A stretch of 64,000 bases of DNA from Ravibacter sp964559125 (lineage in GTDB: Bacteria; Bacteroidota; Bacteroidia; Cytophagales; Spirosomataceae). Positions 18,299 to 25,735 of the stretch are shown piece by piece. The position numbers were made by a program, and so were the translations under genes. Where the stretch lies: positions 136,369 to 200,368 of the forward strand of contig CAZLGW010000008.1 in the NCBI GenBank assembly GCA_964559125.1, in the 5' to 3' direction. The notes beneath the pieces are model-generated. The model did no database searches and was not told where the DNA came from. It saw only the letters and a program-made list of their open reading frames with translations. Position 1 is the stretch's first letter, and each line of letters opens with the position of its first letter.

Positions 18299-18388
18299 AT
18301 GGAATTAGAGGATAAATATACTGTTTACACCATAGGTCATTCTACCCACAGATTCCAGATAAATTCAATCCTTTCCAATCAACTATGA
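18299..18388 (+). pseudogene. Truncated DUF488-family gene (N-terminal remnant, 29 codons)
   Basis: An ATG directly after the DyP stop opens a 29-codon frame containing YTVYTIGHSTHRF. YxIGHSxxxxxF is the hallmark N-terminal motif of DUF488 proteins, normally well over 100 residues long. Here the frame ends at TGA 18386-18388, overlapping the start of the alcohol dehydrogenase gene. Composition is AT-rich up to this junction and then becomes GC-rich. The simplest reading is that a DyP-DUF488 gene pair was inserted or deleted at this point, leaving the DUF488 gene cut off. Confidence 0.65.
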
Positions 18389-19395
18389 AAGCACTATTCT
18401 ACCAAGGCAATCAATCATTCGCCATAAAAGAAGTACAACCAGAGCCTTTGAAGGAAGGTGAAGTCCGGTTGAAAGTCGCCTACTGCGGTATCTGCGGCAC
18501 CGACGTGCACGTCTACCACGGTCATATGGACCAGCGGGTAAAGACGCCCCAGGTCATTGGCCATGAGGCATCCGCCGTGATCGATGAGATCGGGGAGGGC
18601 GTTTCGGGCTGGAAACCCGGGGAGAAGGTGGCGATCAGGCCCCTGCAGACCGGCACAGCGGATCCGTCGGACAACAGCTGCGCGCATATCGGTAAAAATA
18701 TGAAATTTATCGGGGTCGATACGCCCGGCGCTATGCAGCAATACTGGAATGTGCCTGCCTATACGCTTCATCGTCTGCCCGATACTCTTTCATTAAAAAC
18801 TGCGACGCTGATAGAGCCGCTGGCTGTGGCCTGTCATGACGTTCGTCTCGGGGAAGTCCGCTCCGGTGAGCATGTAGTGGTGATCGGGGGCGGGCCTATA
18901 GGGCTGCTGATCGCGCTTGTAGCCCGGGAGAAAGGAGCAAAAGTAATTCTTTCGGAAGTCAACGAAGCCCGTCTCGCGCTGGCGGCCGCTTTGGGGTTTG
19001 AAACCGTCAATCCTCTTCAGTGCGATCTGGCCATTGAGGTGGATCGTATTACATCGGGAGCGATGGCAGATGTCGTATTTGAAGTTTCCGGAACGCAGGC
19101 CGGCGTCTCTGTTATGACGCAGTTGCCTCGCGCCAGGGGAAGGATCGTTATGGTCGCTATCCATGCGCAGCAAAGAGAAGTAGATGTTTTCCGTTTCTTT
19201 TTCCGTGAACTGAAGCTTATCGGCGCCCGGGTTTATGAACCGGAAGATTTTGAAGAGGCCATTGCCTATACCGTTTCGGAAAAGCTGCCCCTGGATCAGC
19301 TGATCACTCAGGTGTTGCCGCTCGAAAAGGCACAGGAAGCTTTTGAGACGATCGATGCCGATCCTGCCGGCGTAAAATATTTATTGGAGGTATGA
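18385..19395 (+). CDS. Zinc-type medium-chain alcohol/polyol dehydrogenase
   Basis: 336 residues. The catalytic zinc ligands C37 (GICGTD) and H60-E61 (GHE) are present and a Rossmann GGGPIG motif sits near residue 170. The structural-zinc loop that normally has four cysteines keeps only one (NSCAHIG), so the second zinc is probably absent. The family includes sorbitol, threonine and galactitol-type dehydrogenases that oxidise secondary alcohols with NAD(P)+. It may belong with the uronate/sugar operon upstream, now interrupted by the DyP patch (inference). Its start overlaps the truncated DUF488 frame. Confidence 0.82.
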   Translation: MKALFYQGNQSFAIKEVQPEPLKEGEVRLKVAYCGICGTDVHVYHGHMDQRVKTPQVIGHEASAVIDEIGEGVSGWKPGEKVAIRPLQTGTADPSDNSCAHIGKNMKFIGVDTPGAMQQYWNVPAYTLHRLPDTLSLKTATLIEPLAVACHDVRLGEVRSGEHVVVIGGGPIGLLIALVAREKGAKVILSEVNEARLALAAALGFETVNPLQCDLAIEVDRITSGAMADVVFEVSGTQAGVSVMTQLPRARGRIVMVAIHAQQREVDVFRFFFRELKLIGARVYEPEDFEEAIAYTVSEKLPLDQLITQVLPLEKAQEAFETIDADPAGVKYLLEV

Positions 19396-19540
19396 AACTT
19401 TCAAATTGCACATAAAATTGTCATAGACTTAACTTTGCCAACACACCTTCCTTTTCAACATCGGGCTGGATATTGAAGGTGACTTCAGCGACAAATGTAT
19501 AAGAATTATATATTTCCTTCCCCCGGTAGCTTTTAGTAAT

Positions 19541-19548
19541 TACCTTTG
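19541..19548 (+). promoter_or_regulatory. Bacteroidota -7 promoter element (TACCTTTG)
   Basis: TACCTTTG matches the TAnnTTTG consensus exactly and lies just upstream of the putative copper locus. It overlaps the only upstream start-like codon (TTG 19546), so the coding start of the first gene must lie further downstream. No clear TTG -33 box was seen. Confidence 0.55.
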
Positions 19549-19572
19549 CGGAAGGAAATTAAATCCAAGGCT

Positions 19573-19965
19573 GTGGGAGCACGTTTTCTTTCCGTTTTTT
19601 TCCTCTCGCTGATGCTGCTCAAAGTATGCATCATACCCCTTATATACCTCGATTTTGAGCTACGCCGCGATTACATTGTAAAAAACCTCTGTATCAATAA
19701 AAACAGACCTGAGCTTCATTGCGACGGTAAATGCTATGTAGCCAAACGGATTGCAGCGGCACGGGAAAAAGAGCAGCAGGAGGCGGAGCAAAATTTTATC
19801 TTCAAATTATGTGAGACCCTTGCGGAGCCGGTCAGGCCTTTCCATGCGGTGCTTCCCGCAAACCCGTTAATGCCTTTTCCTGACAAAATTTCATTTCTAT
19901 ACACTCCCGGCCTTAATGGCCTAACGCCTGTTTCAGGCATTTTTCATCCTCCGCTCATATCCTGA
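19573..19965 (+). CDS. Small membrane-anchored CxGKC protein of the copper locus
   Basis: About 130 residues. There is no good ATG; GTG 19573 is proposed because TTG 19546 lies inside the likely promoter element. One N-terminal hydrophobic segment (FLSVFFLSLMLLKVCIIPLIYL) anchors it, followed by LCINKNRPELHCDGKCYVAKRI, a Cys-rich stretch in the pattern CxGKC that could bind metal. The rest is hydrophilic with a Pro-rich end. I recognise this as a type of short Bacteroidota protein without an assigned function. It precedes the MbnP-like gene by 108 bp on the same strand, so a role in copper or redox handling is plausible but inferred. Confidence 0.6.
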   Translation: MGARFLSVFFLSLMLLKVCIIPLIYLDFELRRDYIVKNLCINKNRPELHCDGKCYVAKRIAAAREKEQQEAEQNFIFKLCETLAEPVRPFHAVLPANPLMPFPDKISFLYTPGLNGLTPVSGIFHPPLIS

Positions 19966-20073
19966 TCGTGCTCTTTATCGTTTTTTAAGAATCTTTGCCG
20001 GTTTCACCGGCAGAAGATACAATTTTTCATCTGCCCAAAACCTGATTTCGTGGGCATCAGACTCTCTTTCAAA

Positions 20074-20892
20074 ATGTCAGATAAAAACAATCTGGTCAGA
20101 CGCTCCCTGCTGTTTTTTGCCGCAGCAGGGCTATGCTGGTCATGCAATACCAAAGATCCCGTCCCTCCCGGAGGAAGCCTGAGGATCGAATTCGATAACG
20201 TCGTGGGCGATAAAAACCTCGTTTTAAACGGAGTCAACTATGAAAACGCTACGGGAGAAGATTTCATCGTCACCAAATTCAATTATTTCGTCTCCAATTT
20301 CAAGCTGTATAAAACAGACGGAACCGTCTTTACCGTACCCCAGGATTCGTGTTATTTCCTTATAAAAGAAGATAACAGGGCATCGCAGTTTGTAACATTA
20401 AAAGACATTCCGACCGGCGACTACGATCACGTGGAATTTATGGTCGGTGTCGACAGCCTGCGGAACACCATGCCTGAAGCGAAGCGTACCGGTGTGCTGG
20501 ATCCCGGCGGGGACATGGCCGGCGACGGTATGTACTGGGCCTGGAACTCGGGCTATATCTTTGTTAAGCTGGAGGGAAGCTCGTCTTTCGGCAACCCGGC
20601 CAATAACAAATTCTACTATCATATCGGGCTCTACGGCGGGTATGATAAGCCGACCGTCAACAACACCCGGACCGTTAAAATCAAATTCGGGAACGACCTC
20701 GCCAGGGTAACAGAAGACCATATGCCTGAAGTACACCTGTTTGCAGACGTGCTTAAGTTTTTCGACGGTCCTGCCACGCATCTGAGTATTGCCGAATACC
20801 CGGGTATTATGGCTGCCGAAGTACACAGGCCCTATACTCAGAAGCTCGCAGACAACTATAAACAAATGTTCTCCTACGATCACGTCCATTAA
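20074..20892 (+). CDS. MbnP-like putative copper-binding lipoprotein
   Basis: 272 residues from ATG 20074 (a GTG at 20050 is possible but less likely). A signal sequence ends in SCNTK, suggesting a lipoprotein. The body has the MbnP pattern: LRIEFDNVVG, NGVNYENATGEDFIVTKFNY, GDYDHVEFMVGVD and GDGMYWAWNSGYIF with conserved W155 and W157. In methanotrophs, MbnP of the methanobactin operon binds copper after its partner MbnH converts a Trp to kynurenine. The di-haem partner gene starts only 4 bp downstream, strongly supporting the pairing. Whether this copy undergoes the same modification is inference. Confidence 0.75.
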   Translation: MSDKNNLVRRSLLFFAAAGLCWSCNTKDPVPPGGSLRIEFDNVVGDKNLVLNGVNYENATGEDFIVTKFNYFVSNFKLYKTDGTVFTVPQDSCYFLIKEDNRASQFVTLKDIPTGDYDHVEFMVGVDSLRNTMPEAKRTGVLDPGGDMAGDGMYWAWNSGYIFVKLEGSSSFGNPANNKFYYHIGLYGGYDKPTVNNTRTVKIKFGNDLARVTEDHMPEVHLFADVLKFFDGPATHLSIAEYPGIMAAEVHRPYTQKLADNYKQMFSYDHVH

Positions 20893-20896
20893 TTGT

Positions 20897-22033
20897 ATGA
20901 TGTCCGCAGAAAGAAAATATACCGCTTTAGGGTTTCTGGTACTGTGGCTGCTCACGGTTTTGGCGGTATCCTGCGGGAAGAAAAACGATCCTGAACCGGA
21001 ACCGGGCGGGCCTACTCCTTACAACTGGGTCAAGCCCGCCCATTTCCCGGATCCGGTGTACGATTTTTCAAGGAATCCGCTCACGAACGAGGGTATCAAA
21101 CTGGGCATGTTCCTTTTTTACGACGGGATCATGTCTCGTACGAATGAGATCGGCTGCGGCACCTGTCACCAGCAGCAGGCAGCTTTTACCCATCACGGTC
21201 ATGAGCTGAGCCACGGAGTAGACGACCTGATCGGCATAAGGAACTCGCTTCCCGTTCAGAATATGGCCTGGAGTCCCCGTTTTTTCTGGGACGGCGGCGT
21301 TCATGACCTTGATTTCTCCCCGCTTAACGCCATCGAGAACCCGGTGGAAATGGACGAGTCTGTCCCGTCTATTATCGAAAAGCTAAAGGCAGGGCCGAGA
21401 CCGGGCGCGAAAATGCCGGTCGACTACCCCAGGCTTTTCAGGGATGCTTTCGGTACGGAAGAGATTACGACCGGACGGATGATGCGCGCACTCTCGCAGT
21501 TCATGCTCACGATGGTTTCGGCTACCTCCAAGTACGATTTCTATTTAATGGGAGACCAGTCGGCCCTGAATGCGCAGGAGAAAGAAGGAATGGTTTTGTT
21601 TGAGAAGAACTGCTCATCCTGCCACACCGGAGTATTGCTGACCGACCACTCATTCCGTAACAACGGCCTGGTTCCGATGCGCATCAATGACAGGGGCCAT
21701 TCGGAAATTACGGGAGATAAGACCGACAGGTATAAATTCAAAGTCCCCAGTCTGAGAAACGTCGGCGTCACTTTTCCCTATATGCACGACGGGCGGTACC
21801 ATTCCCTGGAAGAAGTATTGAGCCACTACAGCGACTCCGTACGGCTTTTTATAAAATCCGGCTCAGAAGCGGTCGAAACGCTCGACCCGCTTCTGGCCGA
21901 CCCCGAAAGGCCGGGGATACCGCTTACAAAAAGCGAGCAGCAGGCCATTATCGCCTTCCTGCGCACACTGACCGACGACATCTTCCTGAAAGATCCGAAA
22001 CTCGCTGATCCGGGTATTGGAAATGCCTTGTAG
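20897..22033 (+). CDS. MbnH/cytochrome c peroxidase-like di-haem lipoprotein
   Basis: 378 residues from ATG 20897 (or the adjacent ATG 20900). Signal peptide with a lipobox (VLAVSC). Two c-type haem sites are present: CGTCH (C87-H91) and CSSCH (C239-H243), as in the bacterial cytochrome c peroxidase/MauG superfamily. MbnH is the member that modifies MbnP by forming a high-valent di-iron state; classical members reduce H2O2. Placement directly after the MbnP-like gene favours the MbnH role. It would act in the periplasm on its lipoprotein partner. Confidence 0.85.
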   Translation: MMSAERKYTALGFLVLWLLTVLAVSCGKKNDPEPEPGGPTPYNWVKPAHFPDPVYDFSRNPLTNEGIKLGMFLFYDGIMSRTNEIGCGTCHQQQAAFTHHGHELSHGVDDLIGIRNSLPVQNMAWSPRFFWDGGVHDLDFSPLNAIENPVEMDESVPSIIEKLKAGPRPGAKMPVDYPRLFRDAFGTEEITTGRMMRALSQFMLTMVSATSKYDFYLMGDQSALNAQEKEGMVLFEKNCSSCHTGVLLTDHSFRNNGLVPMRINDRGHSEITGDKTDRYKFKVPSLRNVGVTFPYMHDGRYHSLEEVLSHYSDSVRLFIKSGSEAVETLDPLLADPERPGIPLTKSEQQAIIAFLRTLTDDIFLKDPKLADPGIGNAL

Positions 22034-22090
22034 GAGGTTAGCCGAGAGCATAGAGCCCGAAATTGCCTAATTGTTATAATAATTTCTCCA

Positions 22091-22999
22091 ATGAAAAAAA
22101 TATTCCTTTCCATAATAGTCTTCACCCTGGCCTCCTCCCCCGGCTCCGCCTGCGACATATGCGGCTGTGCAAACAGCGGCTCCTATTTCGGGTTAATGCC
22201 CCAGTCGCACAAATCGATCATAGGGGTAAGATACAATTACCTTCATTTCGACACCCATCCCGACAGTAAGGTACTCGCGACAAAAGAGACTTTCAACGTA
22301 GCCGAGTTGTACGGCCGGTTTTTCCCGTTCAAAAGAGTGCAGGTGATGGCTTTTGTCCCGTATCGCTTCGACGCGCAGGTTACTTCGGCGGTTACGAAGA
22401 AAAACTCCGGTCCCGGCGACATGACCGCACTCGCCGGCTATAACCTGTTCAATACCTTCATGGATGGGAAGGGGTCTTCGGAATGGACCCACTCCCTGAC
22501 GATGGGCGGAGGGGTCAAGCTGCCTACCGGCAAATTCCGCTATGACGAGAATGACCCTCTGCAGGTGGCCAACGCTAACTTCCAGCTGGGTACAGGCAGT
22601 GTCGATTTTATCGTCAATGCGTTTTATAGCCTCAACTGGAAAAACTGGGGACTCTCAGCCAATATTTCCAGGAAATTCAACACCAGGAACAGCCAGGAAT
22701 ACCGCTTCGGCGATCAGCTGTACGGTACGGCAGACCTGTTCAGAAGCTTCTCAATAGGAAAAATGAGCCTGATGCCCGCTATAGGGATTTATGCCGAACA
22801 TATGCAGCATGGCGCCCAAAACGGCGCTATTCTCGATATAACAGGCGGCACCATCGTCAACGGGACTGCCGGGCTAAACCTTTTTTCCGAAAAATGGATG
22901 ATCGGGGTGAACGCCCAAAAACCGGTTCACCAGAAAAGCGCTTCGGGACATGTTTTCCTGCGCGACCGTATCCAGGTGCAGCTCGGGTTTCTGTTCTGA
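22091..22999 (+). CDS. Putative outer-membrane beta-barrel protein with CDICGC motif
   Basis: 302 residues, Sec signal peptide ending near SPGSA. The mature N-terminus begins CDICGCANSGSYFG, a short Cys-rich stretch suited to metal binding, and is followed by alternating hydrophobic strands (SIIGVRYNYLHF, AELYGRFFPF, VQVMAFVPYRF) ending in a strand with terminal Phe (IQVQLGFLF), typical of outer-membrane barrels. It closes the four-gene copper locus, 57 bp after the di-haem gene. A channel or sensor for metal uptake is a reasonable guess; no named family is assigned. Confidence 0.65.
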   Translation: MKKIFLSIIVFTLASSPGSACDICGCANSGSYFGLMPQSHKSIIGVRYNYLHFDTHPDSKVLATKETFNVAELYGRFFPFKRVQVMAFVPYRFDAQVTSAVTKKNSGPGDMTALAGYNLFNTFMDGKGSSEWTHSLTMGGGVKLPTGKFRYDENDPLQVANANFQLGTGSVDFIVNAFYSLNWKNWGLSANISRKFNTRNSQEYRFGDQLYGTADLFRSFSIGKMSLMPAIGIYAEHMQHGAQNGAILDITGGTIVNGTAGLNLFSEKWMIGVNAQKPVHQKSASGHVFLRDRIQVQLGFLF

Positions 23000-23092
23000 C
23001 AATGCCTGCCGGGTAAAAAAACCGAGCGGATTCCACAGTAAATCCGTAATTTCGTGCCGTTTTTATTTAGTTACGTAAGAGATCCAGATTAT

Positions 23093-23422
23093 ATGAGCAC
23101 TTCCGGTCAAGCTACCCAGTCCTGGCTTCAACGTTTACAGGAAAAATGGTCACTTTCCAGCTATTGGCAGGTAGTGGCGGTATTGGTGGTCTTCTCGCTG
23201 GCAGGCTCATCGGTAGTAGCGCTGCGTAAATGGTTGTTTGCTGTTCTGGGTTATACCGACCAGACCGCCATGTGGCTTAAAGTAACTACCTACCTGGCTT
23301 TCGTATTTCCGGCTTACCAGGTTCTGCTGCTGTTTTACGGGTTTATCCTGGGTCAGTTTCATTTTTTCTGGTCGAAAGAAAAGCGTATGATTCAGTGGGT
23401 AGTGAAAAAGGTTTCGAAGTAG
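23093..23422 (+). CDS. Small two-helix membrane protein (DUF6787-like)
   Basis: 109 residues from ATG 23093; an in-frame GTG at 23054 lies in the probable promoter region (TAATTTCG at about 23047). Two hydrophobic segments (VVAVLVVFSLAGSSVVAL and YLAFVFPAYQVLLLFYGFILG) and a basic C-terminus. It resembles a Bacteroidota family of unknown function. Its TAG stop abuts the TAG stop of the convergent nhaA gene with no base between them. Confidence 0.6.
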   Translation: MSTSGQATQSWLQRLQEKWSLSSYWQVVAVLVVFSLAGSSVVALRKWLFAVLGYTDQTAMWLKVTTYLAFVFPAYQVLLLFYGFILGQFHFFWSKEKRMIQWVVKKVSK

Positions 23423-24640
23423 CTACCCCGCCCTTTTTTCCTGTATCACGGGAATATTCTGCTTCTTCCCCTGCCTGATCTTATTCAGCGACAACAGAAA
23501 AAAAGACCCTGCCGCTCCCGAAACGAGGGAAGCGGTCAGTACCGCGAATTTCGCTTCCGATTCCAGGTGATGTAGGCCCTTGAACGAGAGCATGGCAATA
23601 AATATGGACATCGTAAAGCCTATTCCTGCCAGCATTCCCACGCCCAGCAGTTGCGCCCATGTCGCATTTTCGGGAAGCCTGCATAGCCCCAGCTTTACCG
23701 AAATCCAGGTTGCAAGTGTAATCCCGAGAGGTTTCCCTACAAAAAGGCCCAGGAGAATGCCCAGTCCAAGCGGCTTAAAAAGCCCGTCTGCCATACCCGC
23801 TTCAAAAGCAATATTGGTATTGCATAGTGCAAAAAGCGGCATAATGAGGAAATTAACTGGTTTTACCAAGACATGTTCCAGCTTTTCAAGCGGTGAATCC
23901 CGGTCTTTTTGCCGGGAAGCAGGAATGATCATCGCCGTTATCACACCTGCAATAGTAGCATGTATACCTGAATGGTGGATGAAATACCAGATAAAGGCTC
24001 CCGGTATAAGGTAAAACACGAGCTTCCTGACACCCATCCTGTTGAGGACTACCAGCATAGCCAGGATGCCGGCCGCGTACAGCAGGTAGGTGATATGCAA
24101 TTCGGTCGTATAAAAGATCGCTATGACCAGGATTGCCATAAGATCGTCGGCAATCGCCAGTGCGGCCAGGAAAATTTTAAGAGAAACCGGCACCTTGTCG
24201 CCCAGCATGGTAATAATTGCCAGCGCAAAAGCAATATCGGTAGCCATCGGGATCCCCCACCCTCCTGCCGACTCCGTACCGGCATTGAACAGCGTATAAA
24301 TAGAAGCCGGCGCCAGCACTCCGCCCAAAGCCGCAATGATAGGCAGGGCCGCCTTCGAAGGGGAGGAAAGCTCCCCGTCTACAAGCTCCCGCTTTATTTC
24401 CAGGCCTACGAGCAGGAAGAATATCGCCATGAGCCCGTCGTTGATCCAGAGCAGCACGGAATACTTCAAATGGACCGATCCGATATCCGAGCCTATCTCG
24501 GTAGCCAGAAGTCGTTCAAAATCTTTCCCCAGCGGAGAGTTGGCCACCAACAACGATACCACTACACAGAAGAGAAGAATAATACCGCCTGATGATCCTG
24601 AGGAAAAGAACCTGCGGAAGAGATTTACCACATTCGCCAT
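23423..24640 (-). CDS. nhaA: Na+/H+ antiporter NhaA
   Basis: 405 residues, about 12 membrane helices, the usual NhaA size. Family hallmarks include GLEIKRELVDGELS, GGVLAPASIY, the ATDIAFALAI segment with a conserved Asp, and ALAIADDLMAILVIAIFYT, where the DD pair corresponds to the cation-binding aspartates of E. coli NhaA. It expels Na+ in exchange for protons at the inner membrane for pH and salt homeostasis. It is transcribed alone, converging on the small membrane protein gene. Confidence 0.93.
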   Translation of the reverse strand: MANVVNLFRRFFSSGSSGGIILLFCVVVSLLVANSPLGKDFERLLATEIGSDIGSVHLKYSVLLWINDGLMAIFFLLVGLEIKRELVDGELSSPSKAALPIIAALGGVLAPASIYTLFNAGTESAGGWGIPMATDIAFALAIITMLGDKVPVSLKIFLAALAIADDLMAILVIAIFYTTELHITYLLYAAGILAMLVVLNRMGVRKLVFYLIPGAFIWYFIHHSGIHATIAGVITAMIIPASRQKDRDSPLEKLEHVLVKPVNFLIMPLFALCNTNIAFEAGMADGLFKPLGLGILLGLFVGKPLGITLATWISVKLGLCRLPENATWAQLLGVGMLAGIGFTMSIFIAMLSFKGLHHLESEAKFAVLTASLVSGAAGSFFLLSLNKIRQGKKQNIPVIQEKRAG

Positions 24641-24722
24641 AACCGTAAAAGTAAGACGGGGAATGTTCTGATAAAACTGCTACGCCTTATTTTCCTGCTC
24701 AGTAATGACCCTCTTCAGCCTG

Positions 24723-25664
24723 TCACGGCTTCACAGATACGGCCAGTTCCTGCTTCCGGGTGCCCGGAGACGACACCAGGATGGAATTTGCCGTCAGCGT
24801 TATCTCCCTCCATTCATTGGGATTCCTGGCAAATGCTGCGGTCTGGACTTGCACGAGCTTATTCTGAGGCCCCAGATGGCGTACCAGGTTTATATGATTA
24901 TGGCCCGACAGGATCAGTTTCAGAGAAGGATGACCCGACAAAATATCGTAGAGCTCGCTGCCCGCCGTATCCTGCCCGAAAGGAATATGCATCAAAACGA
25001 TTTCTACGTCGTCTTTCGACTCGTTTAACTGTTCTTTCAGCCACTCCAGCTGTATTCGGTCGAGATAGGGTGGTTTGCTTTTTTCGTACTCTCCCGCCGA
25101 ATTGTAGCCGTTATCGAGGAAAATAAGCCTGTACTGTGTTCCACCGGCTGTCAATAACCTGCTATAATAGGTCCCTTCGCCGAAAGCCGGGGCCGAACGG
25201 ATCCAGGCGGCCCGCGCCTTACCTGCTGTCCACTGCGATGAAATCATCCGCTCCCCGTCCCACCGGTAAGTAGCGATGTCATGATTGCCAAGGTTCAGGA
25301 AAACCGGTATCGGGTAGCTGTTGATAAGCCGGGCGAACCTTTCTATCTGGTAGGTATGTTCGTCTCCATCTGCATTTGTCGCCCCGGTGAAGTCTATCAT
25401 ATCTCCCGTAATCGCTGTAAAACGGGTGGTCTTTGAGGTCGACAGCGAATCCAGCATCTTTTTCAGCGGGGCTATACCATTCCCGTAATGCTTTCTCAAC
25501 CGGATAATATCAGGTTGGTAATGCTCCAGTCCGAAGATAAGGTGGGTATCGGTGATATGCACAAATGAGACCGTGTCTGACTGGGCGGATGCAAGCCGGG
25601 GAACCGATATCGAGAAAAGGCCGCAAATAAGCACAGCCGGACAGAAGAGGCGGAAAATTTTCAT
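24723..25664 (-). CDS. Exported calcineurin-like metallophosphoesterase
   Basis: 313 residues with a signal peptide (about 1-27). The five metallophosphoesterase blocks are visible: DTHL, GDMIDF, GNHD, a His in VLMHIPFG, and GHNH. These bind two metals and hydrolyse phosphoesters; extracytoplasmic members often act on nucleotides or phospholipids. It lies 71 bp from the stop of the downstream-oriented hydrolase gene and may share its transcript. Substrate not predictable. Confidence 0.82.
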   Translation of the reverse strand: MKIFRLFCPAVLICGLFSISVPRLASAQSDTVSFVHITDTHLIFGLEHYQPDIIRLRKHYGNGIAPLKKMLDSLSTSKTTRFTAITGDMIDFTGATNADGDEHTYQIERFARLINSYPIPVFLNLGNHDIATYRWDGERMISSQWTAGKARAAWIRSAPAFGEGTYYSRLLTAGGTQYRLIFLDNGYNSAGEYEKSKPPYLDRIQLEWLKEQLNESKDDVEIVLMHIPFGQDTAGSELYDILSGHPSLKLILSGHNHINLVRHLGPQNKLVQVQTAAFARNPNEWREITLTANSILVSSPGTRKQELAVSVKP

Positions 25665-25735
25665 AGGTTTTTTACCCGGTTTTGATTTTAGATATTATAC
25701 GCGCCAAAAAACGAAAAGGGCTAGGCATGACGGGA

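Noticed and set aside
23417..23428. Attachment site or insertion scar at TAGCTA between converging stops
   Set aside because: Six bases of symmetry arise simply from two TAG stops meeting end to end; no repeat or composition change supports an insertion.
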